In this document: positions 20,401 through 29,430 of the stretch, piece by piece | How positions within the stretch are numbered: position 1 is the first letter of the stretch | Layout: the number at the start of each line of letters is the position of its first letter | Source: Choristoneura fumiferana | Lineage: Eukaryota; Arthropoda; Insecta; Lepidoptera; Tortricidae | Direction: 5' to 3' | NCBI RefSeq assembly: GCF_025370935.1 | Contig: NC_133479.1 | Span: 1,498,432 to 1,562,431 of the forward strand | Length of the DNA stretch: 64,000 nt | The notes under the pieces: generated by a model | The model's input: only the letters and a program-made list of their open reading frames with translations | The model's database searches: none | Told to the model about the DNA's origin: nothing | Made by a program: the position numbers and the translations under genes

Positions 20401-23400
20401 ACTCCTTTCCATAGCTCTCTGGCATACTTGTATTTTATTTTCAATTTTATTATTATATGTCCATGTTTGGCAGCCATATGTAAAACAGGGTAGTAAACAT
20501 GAGTCCATAACTTTTTTCTCAAGTGTCATACGTAACAAATAAAAATAAAAAAGTTTTAAGTAAGTTTTATAGCTAAACTCAAGATTTGTATCCTAATTAA
20601 GCTTGTTATTAATTCTATTTTATAATTTTAACAGGTTCCCCGCGTTACAGGCGAAGCCTAGTGGAACCCCTGGTAATTCTTGGCAAGCACTGTATTTTTT
20701 TGTAAACAAAAACGTTTGTCCCCAGGAGCTGGTGCTGACGGCGGTGGGCCAGGCGCGCCTGCTGATGTCGCAGAAGATGCAGCAGTTCGCGGGACTGGTG
20801 GAGCGCTGCGCGCGCCCGCCGCCCGGCGCCGCGCTCGTCACGCCCGCAGACCTCGCCGGCTTCTGGGACATGCTCTTCATGCAGGTACCTGGAAACGTGA
20901 TCCTAAACTAATAACTTTTTTGTTAAATATTTCATTTTTAATATAAGCTTCTTTTTTTTGGCGACTGTACGTACTTACACTTCCGTACCAAATTTCAAGT
21001 CAATACTATTTACCATTGAGGAGTTCCGTCCGGCAGAGACGATCCTGGTCAGACTACTAGGATTTCACTGCCAGATTATTGTATTGTCACCAGATTTACA
21101 TAAGTATGCCAAATTTCAAGTCAATTTGACTACTGGGGCTGGGGGAGGGTCAAATTCAACTTGCAAGATGATGCATGTAAAATAATGTAAAAAAATGTAC
21201 ATGTACGATGCATGAAAGATGGCTTAAAATGCATAGTGGAGGCGTAGCATGCATTGAAGCCAGGTGGAGAGGGGTACTTGTAATTAGTTTAATTAATTGA
21301 GATTCTGCTGAACTAAACCGTAGAAGAGCAAGGGTCACCTACATAGTTAAAAAGCCATGTAACACGGAGAACAGATGACCGTGGGGCCGAAAAGTTCTCG
21401 AATGGAGACCGCGGTTCGGCACAAGATGGACGGATGACCTGGTTAATTAAAGCCGCGGGTTCACGGTAGATACAGGCCGCTTCCAACCGAAGGAACTAGA
21501 AGTCTATGGGGAAGGCCTATCTCCAACAGTGAATGGCCAACGGCTGATATGATGATGATGGTGACAGCTGAACTTAAGCCGGTTTAACAGGTGGAGAACG
21601 TAGACATCCGCTTCAAGAAGTTGCAAGAGCTGCGCGCGCGCGAATGGACGGAGGAGGCCCGCCCTCGCCCCCGCCCCGCGCCGCCCGGCTCGCGCGCCCC
21701 GCCGCCCGCCCCAAGCCCGGCGCTCCCGGCGGGCCCAGCCGCCTCAGGGACATGATCGCTGGTAAATCTCATGAGACCCATACACCCCTTCCCAGAAGAC
21801 CTATAGTTAAAACATGCTTTACAGGTACTACCTAGCTGAACTGCCTTCATCAGACCTTCTACTTTTAGTCAAAATCTACCTTAAGATCACTAACAAGCTC
21901 AAATACGACTAGTTGACCTCATTATGACATGAAGTCAAAATTTTATAAACAAACGGTTTACCTTTTAGAAGGGCCCAGGACAGAAGCTCGATTTCAAACA
22001 TATGAAATTTAAACTTTCCATTTCGCTAACGAATCCCTGTATCGGAAAGTCATCTTCGCGACGCTTTGATTTTAAAAGACCAATCCAACGATGCCCCACA
22101 CTAAGATTAGACGAGTAAAAATCCTGCTTCACATTTATAGGATGTACCAAAAAAAATTTTTTTTAAGAAAGAAAGAAAAGGCTTATTTTGGTTCCATCAG
22201 CACTACCACCGTACAGTAATTAGATTAAACACTTAAACTAACAATAAAAACTAAATTACACATTTTACATTTTATTTTATCACTTTGTTAGCATAGTTGT
22301 TACATGTATCCATACAAAATTACAGCTTTCTAGCACTAATAGTCTCTAATGTAAGTCACGGACGGATGCGTTTTTGCCATTTTGGCTATGGAATCCTAAA
22401 ACATTATTTTGCATTATATTCTTATTAAATGAAAATGAAAAGATTTATTCGGGACACACACATAAATAATAGATACAGAACAAAAACATAATAATAATAG
22501 AGTGAAATAAAATAAAATGAGAATACAAAATACAAAAAATATATATATATATATATGTGCCCGAAATGGTCCTGCCTCAGCATAAAATGCGGACTCCTTT
22601 GGTGGAGCCAGCGCTGGTCTTCCGGCGAGACCATATTAAGGATTATAAATATTAAGGATTTAAAAATCCAACTGCTCTTTCCAGCCGCAAGAAAAGCCAA
22701 GAAGAATCAAGAGTCTCAGTCGTCCGAAAACTCGAGTCAGAGAAGTCCGTGACTCCGCCGGAGAGCAAGACCTTCGACGCTGGCTTCTTCAGCGTGTCCT
22801 CGCCTCTTAAGAAGCAGGGCTCGGGGCCCGCCACGCCCGCCAACAAGTCCAGTCTGCTGAAGAGTGTGCTGTCCAGCGAGGCTAGGAAGGCTTCTGCTTC
22901 TAAGGTTGGTTCTTAATCGAGTCAACATCATCCCAGCCTATATACGTCCCACTGCTGGGCACAGACATCATAGAATGAGAGGGTTTGGGCTGCAGTTCCC
23001 ACGCAGGCGGATTGGGAACTTCGAGTGAATAATGTTTGTTCATCGTATTTTTTCGGAAAAGCTAGTATTTATCTTGCTATCTCAAATAACCCTTAATTTG
23101 ACAAAATTTAAAAAAGTTCATGATTCAAGCGTCGTCGGTACCTTATAGTCCAAAAAATTCTACATAAAAAAAAATACAAAAAGATAGTCTTGAATAATGG
23201 GTCTAGTGTGACTTCAGAGTGAGAAATACGACGGCAAAACATTATTCGCTACATGTGTATGGGCACTGGCAGAATTTTACAGTTTGAAAAAAATATATTT
23301 TTTATTTTATTTAAAGCACACATATACAATCTTACATTAGTAAACGTATAAGTTAAAACAATATAAAAAACCCCCAAGATTCATAAATACTTAATAGATA

Positions 23401-26400
23401 CTTTACGACGCGTAAACCACGCGTCGTACAAGTCAACGCACGTAAAAAGAGCTCTGGGTGGCTAGTGGAGGGGATACGTTTGCGCATCTGTCAACTAACA
23501 AGCCAATGGCGTGACGGCCGCGCGCGCTCCTACGCCCCCTCCCGCGTCCCCCACTGCTCCGTCGCCAATTTGGTCCGTATTTCGCTCACTGCACAGGTGT
23601 CGCCAGGAGCTCTTTTTACGTGCGCTGATTTGTACATAATTGTACTGTAAGAAATACGGCGTAAGGCTTAGATTTCAATATTTAACATAAAAAAAAAAAT
23701 AAAAAAAAAATATATCACTGGACAATTCACACCAATTGACCTAGTCCCAAAGTAAGCTTAGCAAAGCTTGTGTTATGGGTACTAAGCAACGGATAAATAT
23801 AATTATATAGATATAGATACATACCTAAATACATATTAAACACCCTAGACCCGAGAACAAACATTCGTATTTTTCATACAAATATCTGCCCCGACACGGG
23901 AATCGAACCCGGGACCTCAGGTTCTCTAACCACTAGGCCATCTGGTCGTCAAATCGAATTGAATGGGTTGAGTTGTTATAGTGTGCGAAGTCTTATCTGG
24001 TCGTCCACACAAGCATACTGTTAATTAAACCTTCGAACAGTGATTGTTACCAAGGCCGTGGCTTATTTGCTCATCTGTGCAGCATTATGTTTAGAGAACA
24101 ATTCATGAACAACATACCTCAATGAAGCCGACTTCGATGTATGACGCTCGCTAATCCGTAAAGCCGCAATAGTCCGCACCGCCACTTAACTAGTTTTAAG
24201 GCGTATAAAGTTTGTTATTATTTACACACAAAAATATTTACAATGTCTATAATCACAATTAATATTTATTTTACAAAACAGAGCACAACCGCACCAATAT
24301 ATGTCCGCCGGATTTTTTTTTTTAAGTGTCGCTGACTGCCGCCTTTTTTACGGTCGAAGGCGCGCGGTAAAGGACTTGCGCCAATCAGCCACCGACAGCA
24401 AGAGGATGAAAATTCAAAAAATTGTTCGCCATCCAAAATACTTGCACACATACAAACAAACAAGCGAAGTTTACCTCTTCTGTGTATTTTTTTTATTATT
24501 ATTATTCGACTGGATGGCAAACGAGCAAGTGGGTCTCCTGATGGTAAGAGATCACCACCGCCCATAAACATCTGCAACACCAGGGGTATTGCAGATGCGT
24601 TGCCAACCTAGAGGCCTAAGATGGAATACAATACAATACAATACAATAACTCTTTATTGCACACCAACACAGTAAGCAGTAAAGAAAATACAAGTATATA
24701 CATAGAGATTTCCTAAGGTACGGTAGGTATACCTCAAGTGCCAGTAATTTCACCGGCTGTCTTACTCTCCACGCCGAAACACAACAGTGCAAGCACTGCT
24801 ATTTCACGGCAGGATTAGCGAGCAAGATGGTGGTAGCAATTCGGGCGGACCTTGCACAAGGTCCTACCACCTGCAAGAGTGTATTGTTATCGATAATAAA
24901 GTAGTTGCGTTTACATTTTCAGACATCAACTTCCTTCGCCATGCTGCGAGCGTCGTTGATGAGCAAGAACGTGGATATTGATGGTGTCTCTCCTCTCATG
25001 GTGTGTATTTTTATGGATCCTTACTTTACTTTATAAGATCACTTTGTCGTCCGTTTGTCCATGTCACTCAAAAAGGTTTATTAGGAACGCTTCGATGGAG
25101 GTATCAACTTGGCTAGAAATTACGTAACCAAAAAAAAGTTGGAAACTCCCGATTTTGTCACTTCAAAGTTCAATATCTCAAAAACGGCTGACCGGATTTT
25201 GATAAAACATGTCTAAGAACCATCGCTAGAAAAGCTACATTCAATTAGAAAAAAACCGCATTCAAATCGGTCCACCCGTTAAAGAGCTACGGTGCCACAG
25301 ACAGACAGACACACACAGACACACACAGCGGTCAAATTTATAACACCCCTCTTTTTGCGTCGGGGGTTAACAAGAATACAAGTGTTCTGCTACCCCTTAA
25401 TCAGTGAAAAAATCAAATTTCTAAGTCATTTTTTGAATCGGGCATTACTTGTTGAAGTATTAATTAACTATAAATTATTACTTTGCTCATCCGCGTCTTT
25501 ACGATAGCTACATCTATGTAACAAATGCCACGTCCACATTGTAACAAAACACACACAAACCCAACTCTATGACTACCACCACACTATGCTGTATTGCTGG
25601 AGCGTTTCGCATTCAATCAGAGTTCATCTTCAGAGCAACACCATACTACCAGATGTTAGACTAACAAACCAATACATAACATAGCGTTCATAAGGCCGCG
25701 GGTGAGCAAAGTAATTGTTAAAGGTCAAAGTAATTATGTTTATTTCATTGATCCGCAAATTATCGCCTGATTCAATAAATTAATTAATACCACGTAATTT
25801 CTTACTTAGCAAACTCCAACCATGACACCGGTGAACCTCTTCGCCACTCCAGCCCGCAGCATCCTCAAGCAATACCCGATCAGCTCCAAGAAGCCGGAGA
25901 AGCTTAAGATGGTGCTGTTCCACGAAGAGGCAGAGGCTAGTTCCCCCACGTCTTACACCAGCTGCGGGAACGAGGAGGTCCAAGAGGTCGGGGTTAAGGA
26001 AGAGGTTAAAGAGGAGGTTAAGGAGGAGAAAGAGAATAAGCCGGCGCCCAGAAGGCGGTCTAGGTGAGTCTTCATAATGAATATTTATAATGGGTCAGTG
26101 AACTTTTAGTGTACCATGTTGCCATGGTGACGTCCCCTGAGTTACTTATTAAAAGAATGATTTTAAGCAGGGTTTCCACCAGAGATGTGCGAGGATGTGT
26201 TGCGAGGAATGTCACTAACCAATAGGAACGCTTCATTAACCTCGCCTCGCTCCGCTCAGCTGTTTCCACCAGAGATGTGCTGTGCGAGGATGTGTAAATG
26301 AAGCGTTTCTATTGGTTAATGAAAAACACATCCCTCGCAACACATCCTCGCACATTATTGGTGGAAACGCTGCTTTATGGTGTACAAATGCACTAAAAGT

Positions 26401-26861
26401 TAGGGGTTGTGACAGTTTTAAGGCAATTCCTTCATGGCTCGTCTCCTAAGCAGGCCCTCCAAATATATGCAGTAACAAGTAATTATCGTGTGTTTGTATA
26501 TTTTGTTTGATTACCTTAGAAAATCTCCATAAACCTGTGTTTTTTGTGTTCAATAAAGAGTTATTGTATTGTATTGTACAGTGGGCCAAATTTTGTGCTG
26601 CTGAGTACAGTATACTCGTAAAAACACCTGAAAAAAACACTTGAAATCCTCAGGTTGTCCCGTCAGAACGCAGAAGACAAGTCGAGTCCTGTCATGACAC
26701 GCAGCCGCCGCAAGAGCGCACAGACACCGCTCCTCCCCACGGACACGAACACTAACACAAACACAAACACCGACACGGACACACGGACGCGCCGCAAGCC
26801 CGACTCCCAGGAAACCCCCAAGAGGTCCTCACGACGACGGAAGAGCACTGCTGTTGTGTAG
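17465..26861 (+). CDS. mars: HURP/DLGAP5-type mitotic spindle protein, ten exons, three frame breaks
   Basis: Exons: 17465-17468, 17594-17685, 17992-18878, 19289-19431, 20726-20884, 21591-21761, 22685-22904, 24923-25000, 25810-26063, 26654-26861. Family members bind spindle microtubules and stabilise kinetochore fibres; Drosophila Mars also affects centrosome attachment. In order: a basic N-terminus with NRKSSR; a RKQQLEKWREEKDKKKK coiled segment followed by KPFVAGV; the RVTRSQA motif; a Ser/Lys-rich linker; the guanylate-kinase-associated domain (FRRQLDSEI...EEWDKIF...VGQARLLM...GFWDMLFMQVENVDIRFKKL); FDAGFFSVSSP; a basic tail. KEN near the end of exon 9 and DSGMTS in exon 3 match degron patterns. 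All junctions are in phase, but exons 3, 6 and 7 each need one base corrected (+1, -1, -1); the corrected length is 2217 nt (738 residues). Either assembly errors or decay. Confidence 0.92.
17594..17685 (+). CDS. mars: mars exon 2
   Basis: Acceptor TTTTCAG before ATAGAAGC and donor GGG/GTACTG. It encodes DRSFDLVALLKQQPTKTHKV and ends PSQFVSVAGG in phase 0. This part is not conserved enough to recognise alone; the borders are inferred. Confidence 0.7.
17992..18878 (+). CDS. mars: mars exon 3, with frame break at about 18238-18246
   Basis: It opens VQKRLETNIKNRKSSR and carries the charged coil RKQQLEKWREEKDKKKK and KPFVAGVSHR. The frame then changes by one base at GGGCCCCCC: the upstream frame would stop at 18315, while the next frame continues PPPPPRPVPSTSGRVTRSQA to KKKLAEG at the donor. 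One base too many in the G/C run explains it. The Ser/Thr/Lys-rich second half includes the DSGMTSSSS pattern. Minus-strand open frames over this exon are shadows. Confidence 0.9.
18879..19288 (+). other. mars intron 3 with SINE tail
   Basis: GT..AG intron. A SINE tail at about 19020-19220 contains 'AGTTCCCAATCCGCACTGGG' and 'CAGTGGGACATATATAGGC'. A short inverted pair (AAGTACCAAGACCT at 18914, AGGTCTTGGTACTT near 18972) lies upstream. Confidence 0.75.
19020..19220 (+). repeat. SINE/LINE tail
   Basis: Ends with 'AGGAGCCTGTGCCCATCAGT' and 'GGGACATATATAGGCTGGGA', the 3' end shared with 22925-23025 and 45293-45577 (both inverted). Confidence 0.65.
19289..19431 (+). CDS. mars: mars exon 4 (start of GKAP domain)
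   Basis: Acceptor TTACAG, donor CAG/GTAATA; enters in phase 1 and leaves in phase 0. It encodes MLDEDNSNMDSVNHFRRQLD, then SEISRITGICEEWDKIFAQT, matching the domain start where an Ile/Leu-spaced helix is followed by C.EWD. Confidence 0.92.
19597..19865 (+). repeat. 'AACCCCTGACGCAAAAAG' repeat copy
   Basis: In mars intron 4: AACCCCTGACGCAAAAAG, a TTATAAGTTTGACCGCTATG segment and 'TAAATGGGTGGACCGTTTTG', ending near CAGAGTGTCAGACC. Preceded by a fragment of the poly-T retroposon family at 19463-19590. Confidence 0.65.
20060..20545 (-). mobile_element. LINE 3' fragment, reverse transcriptase C-terminus
   Basis: 147-residue minus-strand frame in mars intron 4. LPCFTYGCQTWTYN (thumb region) is followed by KLKWKWAGHIARMNKEKW and KRGRPKEKWEDELVK, the tail typical of lepidopteran LINE proteins. 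A T run at 20069-20080 marks its poly-A side. It belongs to a different subfamily from the DDLVK...RWMQAAAN type. Confidence 0.8.
20726..20884 (+). CDS. mars: mars exon 5 (GKAP domain core)
   Basis: Acceptor TGTCCCCAG, donor CAG/GTACCT, 53 codons in phase 0. ELVLTAVGQARLLMSQKMQQ, FAGLVERC and GFWDMLFMQ reproduce the conserved core of the domain. G+C is very high, unlike exons 3 and 4. Confidence 0.95.
20955..21175 (+). repeat. 'TTGTATTGTCACCAGATTTA' repeat
   Basis: In mars intron 5. Contains 'GAGGAGTTCCGTCCGGCAGA' and 'CATAAGTATGCCAAATTTCA'; the same order occurs inverted at 46895-47150. Confidence 0.65.
21345..21560 (+). mobile_element. LINE 3' end fragment
   Basis: In mars intron 5, ending about 30 bases before exon 6. 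'AGATGGACGGATGACCTGGT' and 'CGGTAGATACAGGCCGCTTC' are DNA-level relatives of 4140-4378; frames are broken. It ends in a GATGATGATG tail. Confidence 0.75.
21591..21761 (+). CDS. mars: mars exon 6, with frame break
   Basis: It opens in phase 0 as VENVDIRFKKLQELRAREWT, the end of the GKAP domain, and must leave as RLRDMIA to match exon 7 and the family. These two lie in different frames (the first hits TGA at about 21750), so one base is missing somewhere between about 21660 and 21745, in a nearly pure G/C stretch. Donor GCTG/GTAAAT. Confidence 0.88.
21955..22395 (+). repeat. 'GGTTCCGTA' family repeat with nested insertion
   Basis: In mars intron 6. The order matches 46240-46600: a 'TTAAAAGACCAATCCAACGA' segment, 'CACATTTATAGGATGTACCA', then a 'ACAGCTTTCTAGCACTAATA' segment and 'CACGGACGGATGCG'. 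Bases from about 22160 to 22257 (a 'AAGGCTTATTTTGGTTCCAT' retroposon tail) interrupt it. Confidence 0.65.
22685..22904 (+). CDS. mars: mars exon 7, with frame break
   Basis: Joined to exon 6 in phase 1 it opens AARKAKKNQESQSS, as expected after the domain, but would stop at 22752. The downstream part, SVTPPESKTFDAGFFSVSSP (hallmark FDAGFF), is in another frame. One base is missing between about 22690 and 22740; the AAAA run at 22727-22730 is the simplest site. Donor AAG/GTTGGT, phase 0. Confidence 0.9.
22925..23025 (-). repeat. SINE/LINE tail, inverted
   Basis: In mars intron 7. 'CATCATCCCAGCCTATATAC' and 'GTCCCACTGCTGGGCACAGA', the reverse of the 19020-19220 tail. Confidence 0.65.
23426..23635. 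mobile_element. GC-rich MITE
   Basis: In mars intron 7. GTACAAGTCAACGCACGTAA and a GAGCTC-containing inner part are mirrored by GAGCTCTTTTTACGTGCGCT and GATTTGTAC, about 29-bp arms. The centre is unusually G/C-rich for an intron here. No coding content. Confidence 0.65.
23723..23950 (-). repeat. tRNA-derived SINE, near complete
   Basis: In mars intron 7. The minus strand reads a tRNA-like head with A box (TGGCCTAGTGGTTAGAG) and B box (GGTTCGATTCC), then a middle, then the tail 'GTACCCATAACACAAGCTTT' to 'TGGGACTAGGTCAATTGGTG'. A copy of the tail alone lies at about 30050-30240. Transcription would be by pol III from internal boxes. Confidence 0.8.
24482..24880 (-). repeat. Poly-T retroposon copy with nested insertion
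   Basis: In mars intron 7. Matches 14554-14825 throughout except for about 103 extra bases at 24626-24728. Ends at 'GGTCCTACCACCTGCAAGAG'. Confidence 0.75.
24626..24728 (-). mobile_element. Nested LINE tail insertion
   Basis: Sequence absent from the matching copy at 14529. The minus strand ends 'GTGCAATAAAGAGTTATTGT' followed by ATTGT repeats, the tail of lepidopteran Jockey-like LINEs. ATAC is found on both sides and once in the empty site, consistent with a short target duplication. Confidence 0.75.
24923..25000 (+). CDS. mars: mars exon 8
   Basis: 26 codons, phase 0 both ends; acceptor ACATTTTCAG, donor ATG/GTGTGT. Encodes TSTSFAMLRASLMSKN, then VDIDGVSPLM. Recognised by phase continuity and borders rather than by a known motif. 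Confidence 0.8.
25060..25372 (-). repeat. 'GACGCAAAAAGAGGGGTG' repeat, inverted
   Basis: In mars intron 8. Ends 'CACCCCTCTTTTTGCGTCGG' after a CAGACAGACAGACAC stretch; reverse relative of 19597-19865. Confidence 0.65.
25440..25787. mobile_element. 'CACCCGCGACC' family element
   Basis: In mars intron 8, ending about 22 bases before exon 9. One end has 'ACTTTGCTCATCCGCGTC', the other the inverted 'CATAAGGCCGCGGGTGAGCA' and CGCCTGATTCAATAAATT. The middle ('GGAGCGTTTCGCATTCAATC') matches 38270 and 36280. Relatives: 12353-12588, 36060-36975 and 38140-38380. Confidence 0.65.
25810..26063 (+). CDS. mars: mars exon 9
   Basis: Acceptor CTTACTTAG, donor AG/GTGAGT, phase 0 in and phase 2 out. Encodes TPVNLFATPARSILKQYPIS with TP sites of the proline-directed kinase type, then an acidic Glu/Val/Lys repeat (VKEEVKEEVKEEKENKP) containing a KEN sequence, then a basic PRRRSR end. 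Confidence 0.92.
26166..26374. mobile_element. MITE with 'GGTTTCCACCA' ends
   Basis: In mars intron 9. AGCAGGGTTTCCACCAGAGA and the GTGCGAGGATGTGTTGCGAG arm are mirrored at the right by CTCGCAACACATCCTCGCAC and GGTGGAAACGCTGCT. A second 'TTTCCACCAGAGATGTGC' near 26262 suggests a partial copy inserted in or fused to another. Confidence 0.75.
26530..26580 (+). repeat. LINE tail
   Basis: 'TTCAATAAAGAGTTATTGTA' followed by TTGTATTGTA, the same tail as the nested insertion at 24626. Confidence 0.65.
26654..26861 (+). CDS. mars: mars exon 10 (C-terminus, stop)
   Basis: Acceptor TCCTCAG; with the AG from exon 9 it continues RLSRQNAEDKSSPVMTRSRR and ends RRRKSTAVV before TAG. The low-complexity TNTNTNTNTDTDTRTRRK tract comes from an ACAAAC/ACACGGAC repeat and may vary in length between individuals. 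Confidence 0.9.
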
Positions 26862-28985
26862 ATAAGTACACTGTTTAGAATTAAAAATGGCGGTCACGCT
26901 TCGTGAAACTGAACTTACACGCTTGCTTAGGCTTGATCAGCTGTAATCGTGTATATAAATCTAAATAATTAGGGAATATAAATGTCTGCGTTAAAGTCTT
27001 ACTTCTTCAGGGGTAATCTCATCCCCAGATTCGTAGCCAATGGTATGCGTACGAGTGAACGGGTCAAGTTATGGTTGTCTGTCGAGCGAAGGTCGATCCC
27101 CCGCCCTGCAGGGTTACTACGAAACTCGAAGTTCGTATCGTACCGTCCCTATCGCTCTCGTATTAAATAGTTTAAGTGTCAGAGGGAACGCACGACACGA
27201 ACTTCAAGTTTCGAGTTTCGTAGTAGCCCTGCTGACATCTTTTTTTTCCAATATGAACATACAATATATTTAAACAAATACAAAAACAAGGGCGTTCAGC
27301 CTAATATCTCCTGAAACATACTGGATTAATTTTATAACATGGAGCATGTATAGAGCCGAGGGGTATAAACGTGGCCTTGGTAATACTGGTGCGCTTAGAA
27401 GATTTTGTAGCATTTATACTTATTACTTATTACTATTTATTTAGATTTATGTGGGTTAATAATTTCCCTATAGGAATTTGCGAGATCGTAACGGCAATGT
27501 TGATTTTGCCAAAAATATAGTTAATTTAGATGCTACAGTTAAATGTTTAGGCTTGTACCTCGTTGATGATTTGGTGATAGCTTTACTCTGATTCTATACT
27601 GTTTAATTATGTTTGCTTTGTAGTTTTTGTACGAATTGTAAAAGAAAATATTTCATTATCATGTAAGTTTTTAAGAGAGTGAATACTTTGTTAGAAAAAA
27701 ACTTTTTTTTCACTTTACAGTGCTACCATGTTCTAGATTATGTCTTATTGGTTAGAATGTGATATCACATAATGGCGCGAGTATTGTTGCGCATAGCAGT
27801 GAATTGGGTTAGAATAATTGTATAAGTACTGTCAAAAAACAAGAGGCAGTAGAAAGAGTACGACGAAAAGAGTAGACAAGTGATGGAAGAGAAACAAACA
27901 TTTTATATTCGACTTTTAATTTCCCATCAAATCAAAAGCTGTCGTAATTAAAAATTGGGGGTTTTTGAGTTAAGTGTACAGAAAGATCGAAAAAAAAAAT
28001 TGCTCGATTTTTGTATTTACTTCACTCAAAAGCCCCAAATTTTGAGTTACGACAGTTTTTATTTCATGTGCGATTTATTTTGTACTCTTTAATGTCTCGC
28101 TTTTTTAACCGATTGTTAGCAAAAGAAGTACACTTATTTAATCTGTGGAGCGCTCTATGGTCACAGGAGTGTTTTTTTTACGTAACAGAATTATGATCAT
28201 AGCTGTAATCATACGGCATGGGGAGTAAACATTATCATCACACTGTACTGACTTTACAATAATTATCAAACAAGTCGTCCACCTACCCACCGTGTCTCTG
28301 TCAACCTCAACACTGGCAGAATCATCAAAAAATTGATGGAGCCACTTTTCCTAAATTTGAATTGAATTGACGTTACAATATTTACCTGATGTTCCATGGC
28401 TAACAGACAAATTTGAATTTCTAATTGTAAGGCCTTGGCAGTAAAATTTTATCACACTTGGGATCATAGGAGTAATCAACGGGTTAAAATTATGTAGTTA
28501 TGGAGTTTTACTTTAATGACATTTAAATTTGTGATTAAGAATAAAATTAAGATAAATGACACTTCGAAATAATGAATTTGGCGGTTTTTTTAAACGCATA
28601 CTTTTCTAAATACTCATGAGACTTGTTAATATTGTTGTAATTCTTTCACATTCTTTAAAACGAAGAAGTTTTTATTATGGCAAAAATGATGCAGTACGAA
28701 AAAATTAAATTGGTCTTAAATTTATTATTATCAGTATGCCGTTTTTTTTCTACTTAAGTTTATTTAGTTTATGTAAACGCCATTAGGAAACATTTGCCCA
28801 GAAGTGGGACGCCATATAGGCTATAAAAATGCCATAGCTTTTGGCGCCTATGTCACGGGTCTATTGATATGGCTGCGTGAATTGTATGTTATTGTGTACA
28901 TGTTAGTGTGTGAAATGTAAAATATCTACGACTTAGTATTGACAAGAGGTGTTTATGTTTAAATAAAGTTAGATACACGATTATT
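26862..28985 (+). other. Probable mars 3' UTR and downstream intergenic
   Basis: No coding region. AATAAA occurs at 28540-28545 and 28962-28967 and either may be a polyadenylation signal, but transcript evidence would be needed. The inverted-repeat element at 27108-27232 lies within. A LINE tail ('GCCCAGAAGTGGGACGCCAT') is near 28797. Confidence 0.4.
27108..27232. mobile_element. Hairpin MITE, 'GAAACTCGAAGTTCGT' family, copy 1
   Basis: GCAGGGTTACTACGAAACTC and AAGTTCGT are mirrored by ACGAACTTCAAGTTTCGAGT and TTCGTAGTAGCCCTGC. A second copy is at 62347-62467. Confidence 0.75.
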
Positions 28986-29023
28986 GTTGTTTGTTTGTTA
29001 TAGGTTAGTAAAATCCTACTAAT

Positions 29024-29160
29024 ATTATAAATGCGAATGTGTGTGTGCGTGTGTGTGTGTTTGTGACTCTCACGCTAAAACGGCTGGATTTGAAAAATAA
29101 AGTGTGGTAAGTAGATAGCTGGATGTCTGGAATATCACATAATAGGGTACTTTTTATCTT
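29024..29160 (-). repeat. 'TATTATAAATGCGAA' repeat, inverted
   Basis: CTACTAATATTATAAATGCG, a TG-rich stretch (29039-29060) and 'CGCTAAAACGGCTGGATTTG'; inverted, shortened copy of the 4523 family. Confidence 0.65.
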
Positions 29161-29174
29161 GATGTTCTTCCTTA

Positions 29175-29275
29175 AATTATCATAATCGTCGTATCAGCCA
29201 TAGGACGTCCACTGTTGGACATAGGCCTCCCCCATAGAACTCTAGTTGCCTCGGTTGGAAGCGGCCTTAAATTAT
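29175..29275 (-). mobile_element. LINE 3' end fragment, inverted
   Basis: 'AGCCATAGGACGTCCACTGT' and 'GGACATAGGCCTCCCCCATA' are the reverse complement of the ending at 4320-4375. Confidence 0.7.
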
Positions 29276-29282
29276 GGCCATA

Positions 29283-29430
29283 ATTAACCCATTCATTGTC
29301 GAGCGCCAGATTAAGTACTATGCCGCGATGCCGACGCTTCTGCAGAATAGACGCCCATCGGCGTCAGCGGCGTCACACGAGGGTCCACCAAGACGCTGAT
29401 GGGCGTCAATGGCACTGAATGGGCTAAATT
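29283..29430. mobile_element. MITE with 'TTAACCCATTCA' ends
   Basis: ATTAACCCATTCATTG at the left and CACTGAATGGGCTAAAT at the right; inner arms AGACGCCCATCGGCGTC and GACGCTGATGGGCGTC also pair. Confidence 0.65.
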
